The translations under genes were made by a program, and so were the position numbers. A DNA stretch of 64,000 nucleotides from Closterium sp. Naga37s-1 (taxonomy: Eukaryota; Streptophyta; Zygnematophyceae; Desmidiales; Closteriaceae), in the NCBI GenBank assembly GCA_947471745.1, contig CANJKZ010000008.1:3760001-3824000 (forward strand), read 5' to 3'. The notes beneath the pieces were generated by a model. That model did not search any database. It had not been told where the DNA came from and saw only the letters and a program-made list of their open reading frames with translations. This document shows positions 23,056 through 37,300 of the stretch, one piece after another; within the stretch, counting starts at the first letter, position 1; the number at the start of each line of letters is the position of its first letter.

Positions 23056-26000
23056 TCAGTTCAGAGCCATCCCAGCCAGCTTGCAACACTTCCAATGCTG
23101 CTGCTCCACCAGCCTCTTGGTCATCATGTCAGCCGGCTGCCCCGTGGTCTTCACGTAGCGCAACTCAACTTCACCCGCGGTTTCCATGCTCCTCGTCCAA
23201 TGCCACTTCACCCTCATGTGCTTCGTGAGTCCATGCAACACAGGGTTCTTAGCAAGAGCAATGGCACCCTGGCTGTCACAGTACAGTGGGGTAGGTCCTT
23301 GCTGCTCCTCCCCCAATTCAGCCAACAAACGCCGCTGCCACACAATCTCCCGTACGGCACGGAAGAGTGCCATGTACTCGGACTCCACCGAGCTCAAAGC
23401 TTGGTCAACCTGCTTCTTGCTCTCCCAAGCAGTTGGGCCTCCACCAACACAGCATATGAAGCCTCCCACACTTGTCATGTCCTCTGGTTCTGATGCATAT
23501 GAAGCATCCGAGTAGGCGGTGAGGAACAAACGCCCGGGTCCAACACCATCCGCGCCCTTTTGGCGCCTTTGTGCCGCCGCCGAGTATTGCAGCCCAACGG
23601 TCGGTGTTTGGCCAAGATACTTGGCCACCCTCATTCCAGCTGCTACCTGCTCCTCATTAGGGCATTGCACAACCCTAGCCAGCTGCCCGGTAGCAAACGC
23701 GACGTCCGGTCGGGTGTTTACCGCCGCATACATGAGGCTGCCCACCAACGAGTGAAATCGGCGCCTCTCCTCTTCACCAACGCTCTCCTCCTCTGGTCCC
23801 TTCACACACTTGAACCCAGAGGGAAAGGGTGTAGCCACATGGCCTTCACTCTGCCCAAAGTTGGCAGCCAATGCCTCCAGGTACTTTCGTTGATGCACCC
23901 GCATGCACCGCTTCTCCACATCTCGTTCGATGTGGAGCCCAAGGTAGAAGCTCATGTCACCAAGGGCCTTGCACTTGAACTTGTCTTGAAGCTTCAGCAT
24001 CACCTCCTTCACAAGGTCAGAAGAGGGTGAGAAAATGAGGATGTCATCCACATAAACCACCATGAAACTCCTCTGCTCCCCCTCGCCAAGCATGAACAAG
24101 GAGTGATCGGCCGTTGAGGGAGTGAAGCCGATCCCCTCCAACACTTCGCGCAGCTTCATGTACCATTGCCTAGGGGCCTGCTTCAGCCCATAGAGGGCCT
24201 TCTTCAGCTTCCACACTCTGCCACTACCATCATCAAACCCCTCTGGCTGCGCCATAAAAATCTCCTCCTCAAGGATGCCGTTAAGGAATGCCGTTACGAT
24301 GTCCATTTGCTTTACTACCCATCCTTTGATGGCGGCTCCCGCGAATAGGGTTCGCAGCGTCGTCGGCTTCACCACAGGGGCAAACAGCTCCTTGAAGTCC
24401 ACCTTCTCCTTCTGCTGGTTCCCCTTGGCTACAAGCCTAGACTTGTAGCGCTCGATCTTGCCGTCGGCATCCGACTTGATTTTGAAGAGCCACTTGGACG
24501 TTATCGCCGTACGCCCCTCCGGTAGCTCCACCAATTCAAACGTGTCATTCTCCTCGATGCTCTTCAGCTCACTCTCCATGGCCTTCTTCCACTCCTCAGC
24601 ATCACTACTCTCCAAAGCCTCCTTGAGAGTTGCTGGTTCTCCCGGCATCTCCACCGGAGAGAAGAACGCGAAGGCACACTCCTCGTAGTCACTCTCCTCG
24701 TCGTCTCCGACCATCATTGCCGCTCCGGCCAGGGCTTTTGCCCTGCTTTCCCGGCGCATCATAGGTCAGCCTATTAGGGGGTTGAACTCTCCTCTTCCCC
24801 CTTCCTTCCTCCTCAGCTGCAGGGACTTGAAGGCCTTGGCGTTGCTGCGGTGTGGCTCGAATCCGTGGAGCACTCGTAGTACGGGAAGGGAGTGACGGTG
24901 CACGCTCGCTCACTTGCTGCACCTCCTCCTCTTCTTCCTCTGCATCATTGGCCTCCTCTCCCCCATTCACAAGGGAGGATTGCCTTGTGGTTGTGCTGCC
25001 GCTGCTCAGCTCCAAAGGCAGCTCCACATGCTCCAAACCGGAACTCTTCACCTCCCCAAACCGCACGCCTATCTTCGCCTCATTCTCCGCCTTCCAATCC
25101 TTGTACATGAAGTTCTCCATGAACTTGCAGTCCCTGCTCACCAAGAACTTCTTGGTGAATGGGTCCCAAAGAAGCCATCCCTTGCTGTTTTGAGCCATGC
25201 CCAAGTGCACGGCCCACACCGCCTTGGCACCAAGCTTGTTGTGCCGAAGATGCTTAGGCACGAGCGCCATGCACATGCACCCGAACACCCGAAGCATATC
25301 CACCTTTGGCTTCCTTCCTAGCCACTCCACATAGGGCACCCATTTGTCTGCTCCCACATGAGTCAAGGCTCTGTTCTTGGCCACACACGCGCTCCGCACC
25401 GCATCAGGCCAGAAATAGTCGGGTAGCCCGGCTTCAATGAGCAACCCGCGTGCCGCCTCCGTGATTGTGCGGTTCGCTCGCTCGGCGATGCCGTTCATTG
25501 CAGGGGAGTATGGCATGGTGAGGGAGTGCCGAATACCATTCTTCTTCAGCCACAACCCAAACTCCTTGCTCAGGAACTCTCCCCCTCGATCGGTGCGGAT
25601 TGACTTGACTAGACGGTCTTGTTGCCGCTCCACCATCGGGAACCAATCCATCTTCAACGTTTCAGCCACGTCGCTCTTCTTGGCCAGCACGTACACCCAA
25701 GTCATGCGGGTGTAGACGTCGACAATGGTGAGAAAATACTCAGCTCCAGCAGCTCCAAGCTTCAGGGGGCCCACCACGTCCATCACCACCTCATCAAGCG
25801 GTGCCTTTGCCGTTGCCTCCGAACTAGGGAACGGAAACCGGGTGAACTTGGCTTGAATGCACGTCGGGCAGCCAAGCACCTCATCGGGCTCCCCCTTCAC
25901 ACGTATGCCAGCAACCATCTCATTCTTCACTAGCTGCTGCAAGATGGGCAGGGCCACATGCCCCATGCGCCGATGCAAGGTGGCCAATCACACTCCCCCG

Positions 26001-27819
26001 TAGCCGAAGTTGGATTGGAGAATGCCGCGCTCGCAATAGCGCCCCACATACTCTCTCCGTAGTCCTCCTCCGCTGCTGCCTCTGGGTTCTCCTCACCCTT
26101 TTGCTGCTCCTTGGTTGCTGCACCACTCTCCTTAGGTTCACTGAACTTGCTGGTCCCTCCAGGTTTGCTCTTCTTGAGCTCATTCTCCTTAGCGCGACCG
26201 TTCGCGCCATCGTCGCTACCGACCGCTCCATCCTTGGTGCTGATGCTTGCTGCCACTTGCCTCTCCTTAGGCATAGGGACCACTGGGATCTGCCACATCT
26301 CGTTGTAGACATCCCTGTCCTCATGAAGGTCCCAAAGAATTCGATCGCCAAGCCTTGCGGTGTAGGTCTTGGCTCCCTTCGAGTTCGTGTCCATGCCGGC
26401 CTTTGCCAACCGCCGCACGGAAATCAGGTTTGCAGCAAGGCTGGGCACCCAAAGCACGTTCTTGAGGCCCACCATCTTCCCATCAGCACCCTTGAACATG
26501 GCCTTGCCCATGCCTTTCACCTCTGCTCGCTGCCCCAAAGCCGATGTGACATGCTTCACCGGTGACGGCTCGAGTTCGGTGAGCAAGTCCGGGCGAGGTG
26601 TCATGCTATAGGTAGCGCCACTATCAATCACCCAATAGTCCAGGGGGTGTAGGGTCACCTTCCCCACAGCTGCTGGCTCCTCAAAGCCTTCATCCTTCTC
26701 TGGACCAGCCGGTACTTGCGTCGACACGAAGTAGAATAGACCCGGGTATCGATCGTCGCTCGGGTCCTTGTCGTTGTCTCCGCTCTTCATGTTTGCAGCT
26801 CCGCCACCGCGACCGCCACGGCCTCCACGGCCTCGTCCTCTCCCTCCTCCTGCTCCTCTACCCTCTTGGTCTTGAGCAGGGGTCCAACCATCAGGGAGTT
26901 TGTAGCAGTCGCGCCACATGTGTCCGCTCTTGTGGCAATAGTGACACTCGCCGTCGAATCGGCCGCGACCGCGTCCGTAGCTCTTGTCGTCGCTGCCGTA
27001 ACCGCCACTCCTGCGGCCTCCGCCGAAGTTGCTGCCACCAAACCTTCCTCCCCCTCGTCCTCTGCCTCTTCCTCGACCATATCCACGGCCGATGCTCGCT
27101 GCCCCAGCGCCATCCGCACTCGCCAACTCACGGCGGCGGAAATCCTCTTGAAGGATAGCTCGCTTCACGTCTTCAAGCGAGAGGCGGGGCAAGTCGCGAT
27201 TAAGGTTGATGATGAGCGAGGACCATGACTCTGGGAGTAAGGCCAGCAACTTGGTCTTCTTTTGGAGCTCACTGTAGTTCAAATCAGCTCCCTCAAGCCG
27301 CGTCAACAAGTCGAAGAATTTCTGCACCCTTTCTTCAACCGCTTCGTCTTCAATTCGTAGTGCCGCCATTTGCCGTTCCAACACCACCGCTACCGCCGCT
27401 GTTGCAGGAGCATGTACACCCTTGAGAGCAGCCCATGCCTTTGGTCCTTTCTCTGGTTCACGCTGGAATGGCTTGATGTGACGGATCTGACTGCTCCCCA
27501 ACGCTTGCCCAAGTAAGAGATAGCCTTGTGCGCTCTTCCGCACCCACGGGCTCTTCTCCGGGTCGTTCTCGGGGCGCTTCTCCGTTCCTTCCATCACCTC
27601 CAGCAGGTCATAGTGGTCAAAAATGTTCTCCATCTTGAAGGACCATTCAGCAAAGTTGTCACCGTTGAACTTGTCAAGCCCAAACACCCTAGGCTCATCC
27701 CTAGGTGGGCCAAGACTTGGTTGCATGGGCGCCATGGCTGAATCACGGGGTTGGCCTTGAGCTTGAGCTTCTCCACTGCCACCAGCACCTCTGCCACCCC
27801 TTTCCTCAGGTCCAGACAT
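23056..27819 (-). pseudogene. copia Gag-Pol, array copy 1, two frameshifts
   Basis: Starts MSGPEERGGRG at 27819. Gag, zinc knuckle and protease are open to about 25980. There, a 1-nt deletion relative to copy 4 shifts the frame, and integrase (LHRRMGHVALP to IAERANRT) is readable only in the second frame (25987-24689). Near 24738 a 2-nt deletion shifts back, and RT-RNase H (24762-23056; YGLKQAPRQW, VVYVDDILIF) lies in the gag frame again. A complete polyprotein cannot be made without two frameshifts. Confidence 0.9.
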
Positions 27820-27837
27820 TGTCGAAACTGCTCCAAG

Positions 27838-27849
27838 GCTCTGATACCA
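27838..27849 (-). other. primer-binding site, initiator tRNA-Met (copy 1)
   Basis: The minus strand reads TGGTATCAGAGC, 2 nt after the LTR end. The same site occurs at 33474-33485, 39110-39121 and 44775-44786 for copies 2-4. Confidence 0.88.
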
Positions 27850-27851
27850 CT

Positions 27852-28650
27852 TGTTATAGTCACAATAGGCTTGAATGTGCCTAAAACGAAAGATAGAGAG
27901 CACAGACGGATTTCTGCACAGCGGCTTCAAACGTTGATAGCGTTCTGCTCACAGCTGCAAATGACTTGATTCAAATTGGATCTGGAGCGTCTTCACGTCG
28001 TCTACAATTAGCAATTTAGATTGCACGATTTGATAAAGAATTGACGACACAGCGTCGGTTTGAACGAACGGTACTATGGCAGCCACTATAGTCTTAGAAC
28101 ACAAGATAGGAAGAGTTACGAGTTGGGAATGACTCCCAGCTCCTACAAACCCCAAGAGCCGAGGTACAGTGATGTGGAACAGTACCACACTGTCCCCAAC
28201 CACGAAGGGTCTCGAAACTACCCTTCACTAGGGCCTACACCAAGTGAAATGTTACACTACACAAAGTAATGTAACTATCTTCAATATCTTGAGGTGTACC
28301 CTTTTTGGCAAGCTTCGAAATCACTTGAGGCTTGACACCAAGGCTCGGGCTCTTCATCACAAACTCATCCTTGAGTTCTTGATGGGTCTGCTGCACACAC
28401 CTGCGACACGCCGAACGTTCGACACAGGACAAAATAGAAACCGCGCACGAGACACAAACGACCGCGTAACACGCGTCTAGCGATAACTCGCTATTGACTC
28501 GACACACACACTCGACATCATGACTCAACATTCACACCCAATTATAAGCATGAAATATATATTATCCCATGCCCTCATACCATTCCATACACACACACAT
28601 TCACGCACACGGACAACAAGCCGAGTGCAAACCGTAGGGTTGCACCAACA
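27852..28650 (-). repeat. LTR2
   Basis: 799 bp, near-identical to LTR1, shared between internal copies 1 and 2. Confidence 0.92.
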
Positions 28651-28691
28651 AACTCCCCCTCGGATTGTTGGCCTTAGGATATGTTGCTCTC

Positions 28692-31600
28692 TCAGTTCAG
28701 AGCCATCCCAGCCAGCTTGCAACACTTCCAATGCTGCTGCTCCACCAGCCTCTTGGTCATCATGTCAGCCGGCTGCCCCGTGGTCTTCACGTAGCGCAAC
28801 TCAACTTCACCCGCGGTTTCCATGCTCCTCGTCCAATGCCACTTCACCCTCATGTGCTTCGTGAGTCCATGCAACACAGGGTTCTTAGCAAGAGCAATGG
28901 CACCCTGGCTGTCACAGTACAGTGGGGTAGGTCCTTGCTGCTCCTCCCCCAATTCAGCCAACAAACGCCGCTGCCACACAATCTCCCGTACGGCACGGAA
29001 GAGTGCCATGTACTCGGACTCCACCGAGCTCAAAGCTTGGTCAACCTGCTTCTTGCTCTCCCAAGCAGTTGGGCCTCCACCAACACAGCATATGAAGCCT
29101 CCCACACTTGTCATGTCCTCTGGTTCTGATGCATATGAAGCATCCGAGTAGGCGGTGAGGAACAAACGCCCGGGTCCAACACCATCCGCGCCCTTTTGGC
29201 GCCTTTGTGCCGCCGCCGAGTATTGCAGCCCAACGGTCGGTGTTTGGCCAAGATACTTGGCCACCCTCATTCCAGCTGCTACCTGCTCCTCATTAGGGCA
29301 TTGCACAACCCTAGCCAGCTGCCCGGTAGCAAACGCGACGTCCGGTCGGGTGTTTACCGCCGCATACATGAGGCTGCCCACCAACGAGTGAAATCGGCGC
29401 CTCTCCTCTTCACCAACGCTCTCCTCCTCTGGTCCCTTCACACACTTGAACCCAGAGGGAAAGGGTGTAGCCACATGGCCTTCACTCTGCCCAAAGTTGG
29501 CAGCCAATGCCTCCAGGTACTTTCGTTGATGCACCCGCATGCACCGCTTCTCCACATCTCGTTCGATGTGGAGCCCAAGGTAGAAGCTCATGTCACCAAG
29601 GGCCTTGCACTTGAACTTGTCTTGAAGCTTCAGCATCACCTCCTTCACAAGGTCAGAAGAGGGTGAGAAAATGAGGATGTCATCCACATAAACCACCATG
29701 AAACTCCTCTGCTCCCCCTCGCCAAGCATGAACAAGGAGTGATCGGCCGTTGAGGGAGTGAAGCCGATCCCCTCCAACACTTCGCGCAGCTTCATGTACC
29801 ATTGCCTAGGGGCCTGCTTCAGCCCATAGAGGGCCTTCTTCAGCTTCCACACTCTGCCACTACCATCATCAAACCCCTCTGGCTGCGCCATAAAAATCTC
29901 CTCCTCAAGGATGCCGTTAAGGAATGCCGTTACGATGTCCATTTGCTTTACTACCCATCCTTTGATGGCGGCTCCCGCGAATAGGGTTCGCAGCGTCGTC
30001 GGCTTCACCACAGGGGCAAACAGCTCCTTGAAGTCCACCTTCTCCTTCTGCTGGTTCCCCTTGGCTACAAGCCTAGACTTGTAGCGCTCGATCTTGCCGT
30101 CGGCATCCGACTTGATTTTGAAGAGCCACTTGGACGTTATCGCCGTACGCCCCTCCGGTAGCTCCACCAATTCAAACGTGTCATTCTCCTCGATGCTCTT
30201 CAGCTCACTCTCCATGGCCTTCTTCCACTCCTCAGCATCACTACTCTCCAAAGCCTCCTTGAGAGTTGCTGGTTCTCCCGGCATCTCCACCGGAGAGAAG
30301 AACGCGAAGGCACACTCCTCGTAGTCACTCTCCTCGTCGTCTCCGACCATCATTGCCGCTCCGGCCAGGGCTTTTGCCCTGCTTTCCCGGCGCATCATAG
30401 GTCAGCCTATTAGGGGGTTGAACTCTCCTCTTCCCCCTTCCTTCCTCCTCAGCTGCAGGGACTTGAAGGCCTTGGCGTTGCTGCGGTGTGGCTCGAATCC
30501 GTGGAGCACTCGTAGTACGGGAAGGGAGTGACGGTGCACGCTCGCTCACTTGCTGCACCTCCTCCTCTTCTTCCTCTGCATCATTGGCCTCCTCTCCCCC
30601 ATTCACAAGGGAGGATTGCCTTGTGGTTGTGCTGCCGCTGCTCAGCTCCAAAGGCAGCTCCACATGCTCCAAACCGGAACTCTTCACCTCCCCAAACCGC
30701 ACGCCTATCTTCGCCTCATTCTCCGCCTTCCAATCCTTGTACATGAAGTTCTCCATGAACTTGCAGTCCCTGCTCACCAAGAACTTCTTGGTGAATGGGT
30801 CCCAAAGAAGCCATCCCTTGCTGTTTTGAGCCATGCCCAAGTGCACGGCCCACACCGCCTTGGCACCAAGCTTGTTGTGCCGAAGATGCTTAGGCACGAG
30901 CGCCATGCACATGCACCCGAACACCCGAAGCATATCCACCTTTGGCTTCCTTCCTAGCCACTCCACATAGGGCACCCATTTGTCTGCTCCCACATGAGTC
31001 AAGGCTCTGTTCTTGGCCACACACGCGCTCCGCACCGCATCAGGCCAGAAATAGTCGGGTAGCCCGGCTTCAATGAGCAACCCGCGTGCCGCCTCCGTGA
31101 TTGTGCGGTTCGCTCGCTCGGCGATGCCGTTCATTGCAGGGGAGTATGGCATGGTGAGGGAGTGCCGAATACCATTCTTCTTCAGCCACAACCCAAACTC
31201 CTTGCTCAGGAACTCTCCCCCTCGATCGGTGCGGATTGACTTGACTAGACGGTCTTGTTGCCGCTCCACCATCGGGAACCAATCCATCTTCAACGTTTCA
31301 GCCACGTCGCTCTTCTTGGCCAGCACGTACACCCAAGTCATGCGGGTGTAGACGTCGACAATGGTGAGAAAATACTCAGCTCCAGCAGCTCCAAGCTTCA
31401 GGGGGCCCACCACGTCCATCACCACCTCATCAAGCGGTGCCTTTGCCGTTGCCTCCGAACTAGGGAACGGAAACCGGGTGAACTTGGCTTGAATGCACGT
31501 CGGGCAGCCAAGCACCTCATCGGGCTCCCCCTTCACACGTATGCCAGCAACCATCTCATTCTTCACTAGCTGCTGCAAGATGGGCAGGGCCACATGCCCC

Positions 31601-33455
31601 ATGCGCCGATGCAAGGTGGCCAATCACACTCCCCCGTAGCCGAAGTTGGATTGGAGAATGCCGCGCTCGCAATAGCGCCCCACATACTCTCTCCGTAGTC
31701 CTCCTCCGCTGCTGCCTCTGGGTTCTCCTCACCCTTTTGCTGCTCCTTGGTTGCTGCACCACTCTCCTTAGGTTCACTGAACTTGCTGGTCCCTCCAGGT
31801 TTGCTCTTCTTGAGCTCATTCTCCTTAGCGCGACCGTTCGCGCCATCGTCGCTACCGACCGCTCCATCCTTGGTGCTGATGCTTGCTGCCACTTGCCTCT
31901 CCTTAGGCATAGGGACCACTGGGATCTGCCACATCTCGTTGTAGACATCCCTGTCCTCATGAAGGTCCCAAAGAATTCGATCGCCAAGCCTTGCGGTGTA
32001 GGTCTTGGCTCCCTTCGAGTTCGTGTCCATGCCGGCCTTTGCCAACCGCCGCACGGAAATCAGGTTTGCAGCAAGGCTGGGCACCCAAAGCACGTTCTTG
32101 AGGCCCACCATCTTCCCATCAGCACCCTTGAACATGGCCTTGCCCATGCCTTTCACCTCTGCTCGCTGCCCCAAAGCCGATGTGACATGCTTCACCGGTG
32201 ACGGCTCGAGTTCGGTGAGCAAGTCCGGGCGAGGTGTCATGCTATAGGTAGCGCCACTATCAATCACCCAATAGTCCAGGGGGTGTAGGGTCACCTTCCC
32301 CACAGCTGCTGGCTCCTCAAAGCCTTCATCCTTCTCTGGACCAGCCGGTACTTGCGTCGACACGAAGTAGAATAGACCCGGGTATCGATCGTCGCTCGGG
32401 TCCTTGTCGTTGTCTCCGCTCTTCATGTTTGCAGCTCCGCCACCGCGACCGCCACGGCCTCCACGGCCTCGTCCTCTCCCTCCTCCTGCTCCTCTACCCT
32501 CTTGGTCTTGAGCAGGGGTCCAACCATCAGGGAGTTTGTAGCAGTCGCGCCACATGTGTCCGCTCTTGTGGCAATAGTGACACTCGCCGTCGAATCGGCC
32601 GCGACCGCGTCCGTAGCTCTTGTCGTCGCTGCCGTAACCGCCACTCCTGCGGCCTCCGCCGAAGTTGCTGCCACCAAACCTTCCTCCCCCTCGTCCTCTG
32701 CCTCTTCCTCGACCATATCCACGGCCGATGCTCGCTGCCCCAGCGCCATCCGCACTCGCCAACTCACGGCGGCGGAAATCCTCTTGAAGGATAGCTCGCT
32801 TCACGTCTTCAAGCGAGAGGCGGGGCAAGTCGCGATTAAGGTTGATGATGAGCGAGGACCATGACTCTGGGAGTAAGGCCAGCAACTTGGTCTTCTTTTG
32901 GAGCTCACTGTAGTTCAAATCAGCTCCCTCAAGCCGCGTCAACAAGTCGAAGAATTTCTGCACCCTTTCTTCAACCGCTTCGTCTTCAATTCGTAGTGCC
33001 GCCATTTGCCGTTCCAACACCACCGCTACCGCTGCTGTTGCAGGAGCATGTACACCCTTGAGAGCAGCCCATGCCTTTGGTCCTTTCTCTGGTTCACGCT
33101 GGAATGGCTTGATGTGACGGATCTGACTGCTCCCCAACGCTTGCCCAAGTAAGAGATAGCCTTGTGCGCTCTTCCGCACCCACGGGCTCTTCTCCGGGTC
33201 GTTCTCGGGGCGCTTCTCCGTTCCTTCCATCACCTCCAGCAGGTCATAGTGGTCAAAAATGTTCTCCATCTTGAAGGACCATTCAGCAAAGTTGTCACCG
33301 TTGAACTTGTCAAGCCCAAACACCCTAGGCTCATCCCTAGGTGGGCCAAGACTTGGTTGCATGGGCGCCATGGCTGAATCACGGGGTTGGCCTTGAGCTT
33401 GAGCTTCTCCACTGCCACCAGCACCTCTGCCACCCCTTTCCTCAGGTCCAGACAT
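28692..33455 (-). pseudogene. copia Gag-Pol, array copy 2, same two frameshifts
   Basis: Displaced 5636 bp from copy 1 and nearly identical, including both frameshift sites (about 31617 and about 30374). Its domains are the same as in copy 1. Confidence 0.9.
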
Positions 33456-33487
33456 TGTCGAAACTGCTCCAAGGCTCTGATACCACT

Positions 33488-34286
33488 TGTTATAGTCACA
33501 ATAGGCTTGAATGTGCCTAAAACGAAAGATAGAGAGCACAGACGGATTTCTGCACAGCGGCTTCAAACGTTGATAGCGTTCTGCTCACAGCTGCAAATGA
33601 CTTGATTCAAATTGGATCTGGAGCGTCTTCACGTCGTCTACAATTAGCAATTTAGATTGCACGATTTGATAAAGAATTGACGACACAGCGTTGGTTTGAA
33701 CGAACGGTACTATGGCAGCCACTATAGTCTTAGAACACAAGATAGGAAGAGTTACGAGTTGGGAATGACTCCCAGCTCCTACAAACCCCAAGAGCCGAGG
33801 TACAGTGATGTGGAACAGTGCCACACTGTCCCCAACCACGAAGGGTCTCGAAACTACCCTTCACTAGGGCCTACACCAAGTGAAATGTTACACTACACAA
33901 AGTAATGTAACTATCTTCAATATCTTGAGGTGTACCCTTTTTGGCAAGCTTCGAAATCACTTGAGGCTTGACACCAAGGCTCGGGCTCTTCATCACAAAC
34001 TCATCCTTGAGTTCTTGATGGGTCTGCTGCACACACCTGCGACACGCCGAACGTTCGACACAGGACAAAATAGAAACCGCGCACGAGACACAAACGACCG
34101 CGTAACACGCGTCTAGCGATAACTCGCTATTGACTCGACACACACACTCGACATCATGACTCAACATTCACACCCAATTATAAGCATGAAATATATATTA
34201 TCCCATGCCCTCATACCATTCCATACACACACACATTCACGCACACGGACAACAAGCCGAGTGCAAACCGTAGGGTTGCACCAACA
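33488..34286 (-). repeat. LTR3
   Basis: 799 bp, near-identical to LTR1/2, shared between internal copies 2 and 3. Confidence 0.92.
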
Positions 34287-34327
34287 AACTCCCCCTCGGA
34301 TTGTTGGCCTTAGGATATGTTGCTCTC

Positions 34328-37300
34328 TCAGTTCAGAGCCATCCCAGCCAGCTTGCAACACTTCCAATGCTGCTGCTCCACCAGCCTCTTGGTCATCATG
34401 TCAGCCGGCTGCCCCGTGGTCTTCACGTAGCGCAACTCAACTTCACCCGCGGTTTCCATGCTCCTCGTCCAATGCCACTTCACCCTCATGTGCTTCGTGA
34501 GTCCATGCAACACAGGGTTCTTAGCAAGAGCAATGGCACCCTGGCTGTCACAGTACAGTGGGGTAGGTCCTTGCTGCTCCTCCCCCAATTCAGCCAACAA
34601 ACGCCGCTGCCACACAATCTCCCGTACGGCACGGAAGAGTGCCATGTACTCGGACTCCACCGAGCTCAAAGCTTGGTCAACCTGCTTCTTGCTCTCCCAA
34701 GCAGTTGGGCCTCCACCAACACAGCATATGAAGCCTCCCACACTTGTCATGTCCTCTGGTTCTGATGCATATGAAGCATCCGAGTAGGCGGTGAGGAACA
34801 AACGCCCGGGTCCAACACCATCCGCGCCCTTTTGGCGCCTTTGTGCCGCCGCCGAGTATTGCAGCCCAACGGTCGGTGTTTGGCCAAGATACTTGGCCAC
34901 CCTCATTCCAGCTGCTACCTGCTCCTCATTAGGGCATTGCACAACCCTAGCCAGCTGCCCGGTAGCAAACGCGACGTCCGGTCGGGTGTTTACCGCCGCA
35001 TACATGAGGCTGCCCACCAACGAGTGAAATCGGCGCCTCTCCTCTTCACCAACGCTCTCCTCCTCTGGTCCCTTCACACACTTGAACCCAGAGGGAAAGG
35101 GTGTAGCCACATGGCCTTCACTCTGCCCAAAGTTGGCAGCCAATGCCTCCAGGTACTTTCGTTGATGCACCCGCATGCACCGCTTCTCCACATCTCGTTC
35201 GATGTGGAGCCCAAGGTAGAAGCTCATGTCACCAAGGGCCTTGCACTTGAACTTGTCTTGAAGCTTCAGCATCACCTCCTTCACAAGGTCAGAAGAGGGT
35301 GAGAAAATGAGGATGTCATCCACATAAACCACCATGAAACTCCTCTGCTCCCCCTCGCCAAGCATGAACAAGGAGTGATCGGCCGTTGAGGGAGTGAAGC
35401 CGATCCCCTCCAACACTTCGCGCAGCTTCATGTACCATTGCCTAGGGGCCTGCTTCAGCCCATAGAGGGCCTTCTTCAGCTTCCACACTCTGCCACTACC
35501 ATCATCAAACCCCTCTGGCTGCGCCATAAAAATCTCCTCCTCAAGGATGCCGTTAAGGAATGCCGTTACGATGTCCATTTGCTTTACTACCCATCCTTTG
35601 ATGGCGGCTCCCGCGAATAGGGTTCGCAGCGTCGTCGGCTTCACCACAAGGGCAAACAGCTCCTTGAAATCCACCTTCTCCTTCTGCTGGTTCCCCTTGG
35701 CTACAAGCCTAGACTTGTAGCGCTCGATCTTGCCGTCGGCATCCGACTTGATTTTGAAGAGCCACTTGGACGTTATCGCCGTACGCCCCTCCGGTAGCTC
35801 CACCAATTCAAACGTGTCATTCTCCTCGATGCTCTTCAGCTCACTCTCCATGGCCTTCTTCCACTCCTCAGCATCACTACTCTCCAAAGCCTCCTTGAGA
35901 GTTGCTGGTTCTCCCGGCATCTCCACCGGAGAGAAGAACGCGAAGGCACACTCCTCGTAGTCACTCTCCTCGTCGTCTCCGACCATCATTGCCGCTCCGG
36001 CCAGGGCTTTTGCCCTGCTTTCCCGGCGCATCATAGGTCAGCCTATTAGGGGGTTGAACTCTCCTCTTCCCCCTTCCTTCCTCCTCAGCTGCAGGGACTT
36101 GAAGGCCTTGGCGTTGCTGCGGTGTGGCTCGAATCCGTGGAGCACTCGTAGTACGGGAAGGGAGTGACGGTGCACGCTCGCTCACTTGCTGCACCTCCTC
36201 CCCTTCTTCCTCTGCATCATTGGCCTCCTCTCCCCCATTCACAAGGGAGGATTGCCTTGTGGTTGTGCTGCCACTGCTCAGCTCCAAAGGCAGCTCCACA
36301 TGCTCCAAACCGGAACTCTTCACCTCCCCAAACCGCACGCCTATCTTCGCCTCATTCTCCGCCTTCCAATCCTTGTACATGAAGTTCTCCATGAACTTGC
36401 AGTCCCTGCTCACCAAGAACTTCTTGGTGAATGGGTCCCAAAGAAGCCATCCCTTGCTGTTTTGAGCCATGCCCAAGTGCACGGCCCACACCGCCTTGGC
36501 ACCAAGCTTGTTGTGCCGAAGATGCTTAGGCACGAGCGCCATGCACATGCACCCGAACACCCGAAGCATATCCACCTTTGGCTTCCTTCCTAGCCACTCC
36601 ACATAGGGCACCCATTTGTCTGCTCCCACATGAGTCAAGGCTCTGTTCTTGGCCACACACGCGCTCCGCACCGCATCAGGCCAGAAATAGTCGGGTAGCC
36701 CGGCTTCAATGAGCAACCCGCGTGCCGCCTCCGTGATTGTGCGGTTCGCTCGCTCGGCGATGCCGTTCATTGCAGGGGAGTATGGCATGGTGAGGGAGTG
36801 CCGAATACCATTCTTCTTCAGCCACAACCCAAACTCCTTGCTCAGGAACTCTCCCCCTCGATCGGTGCGGATTGACTTGACTAGACGGTCTTGTTGCCGC
36901 TCCACCATCGGGAACCAATCCATCTTCAACGTTTCAGCCACGTCGCTCTTCTTGGCCAGCACGTACACCCAAGTCATGCGGGTGTAGACGTCGACAATGG
37001 TGAGAAAATACTCAGCTCCAGCAGCTCCAAGCTTCAGGGGGCCCACCACGTCCATCACCACCTCATCAAGCGGTGCCTTTGCCGTTGCCTCCGAACTAGG
37101 GAACGGAAACCGGGTGAACTTGGCTTGAATGCACGTCGGGCAGCCAAGCACCTCATCGGGCTCCCCCTTCACACGTATGCCAGCAACCATCTCATTCTTC
37201 ACTAGCTGCTGCAAGATGGGCAGGGCCACATGCCCCATGCGCCGATGCAAGGTGGCCAATCACACTCCCCCGTAGCCGAAGTTGGATTGGAGAATGCCGC

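Noticed and set aside
27836-27851. A tRNA gene suggested by TGGTATCAGAGC
   Set aside because: Only the 3' acceptor complement is present. It is the retroelement primer-binding site, located directly beside the LTR.
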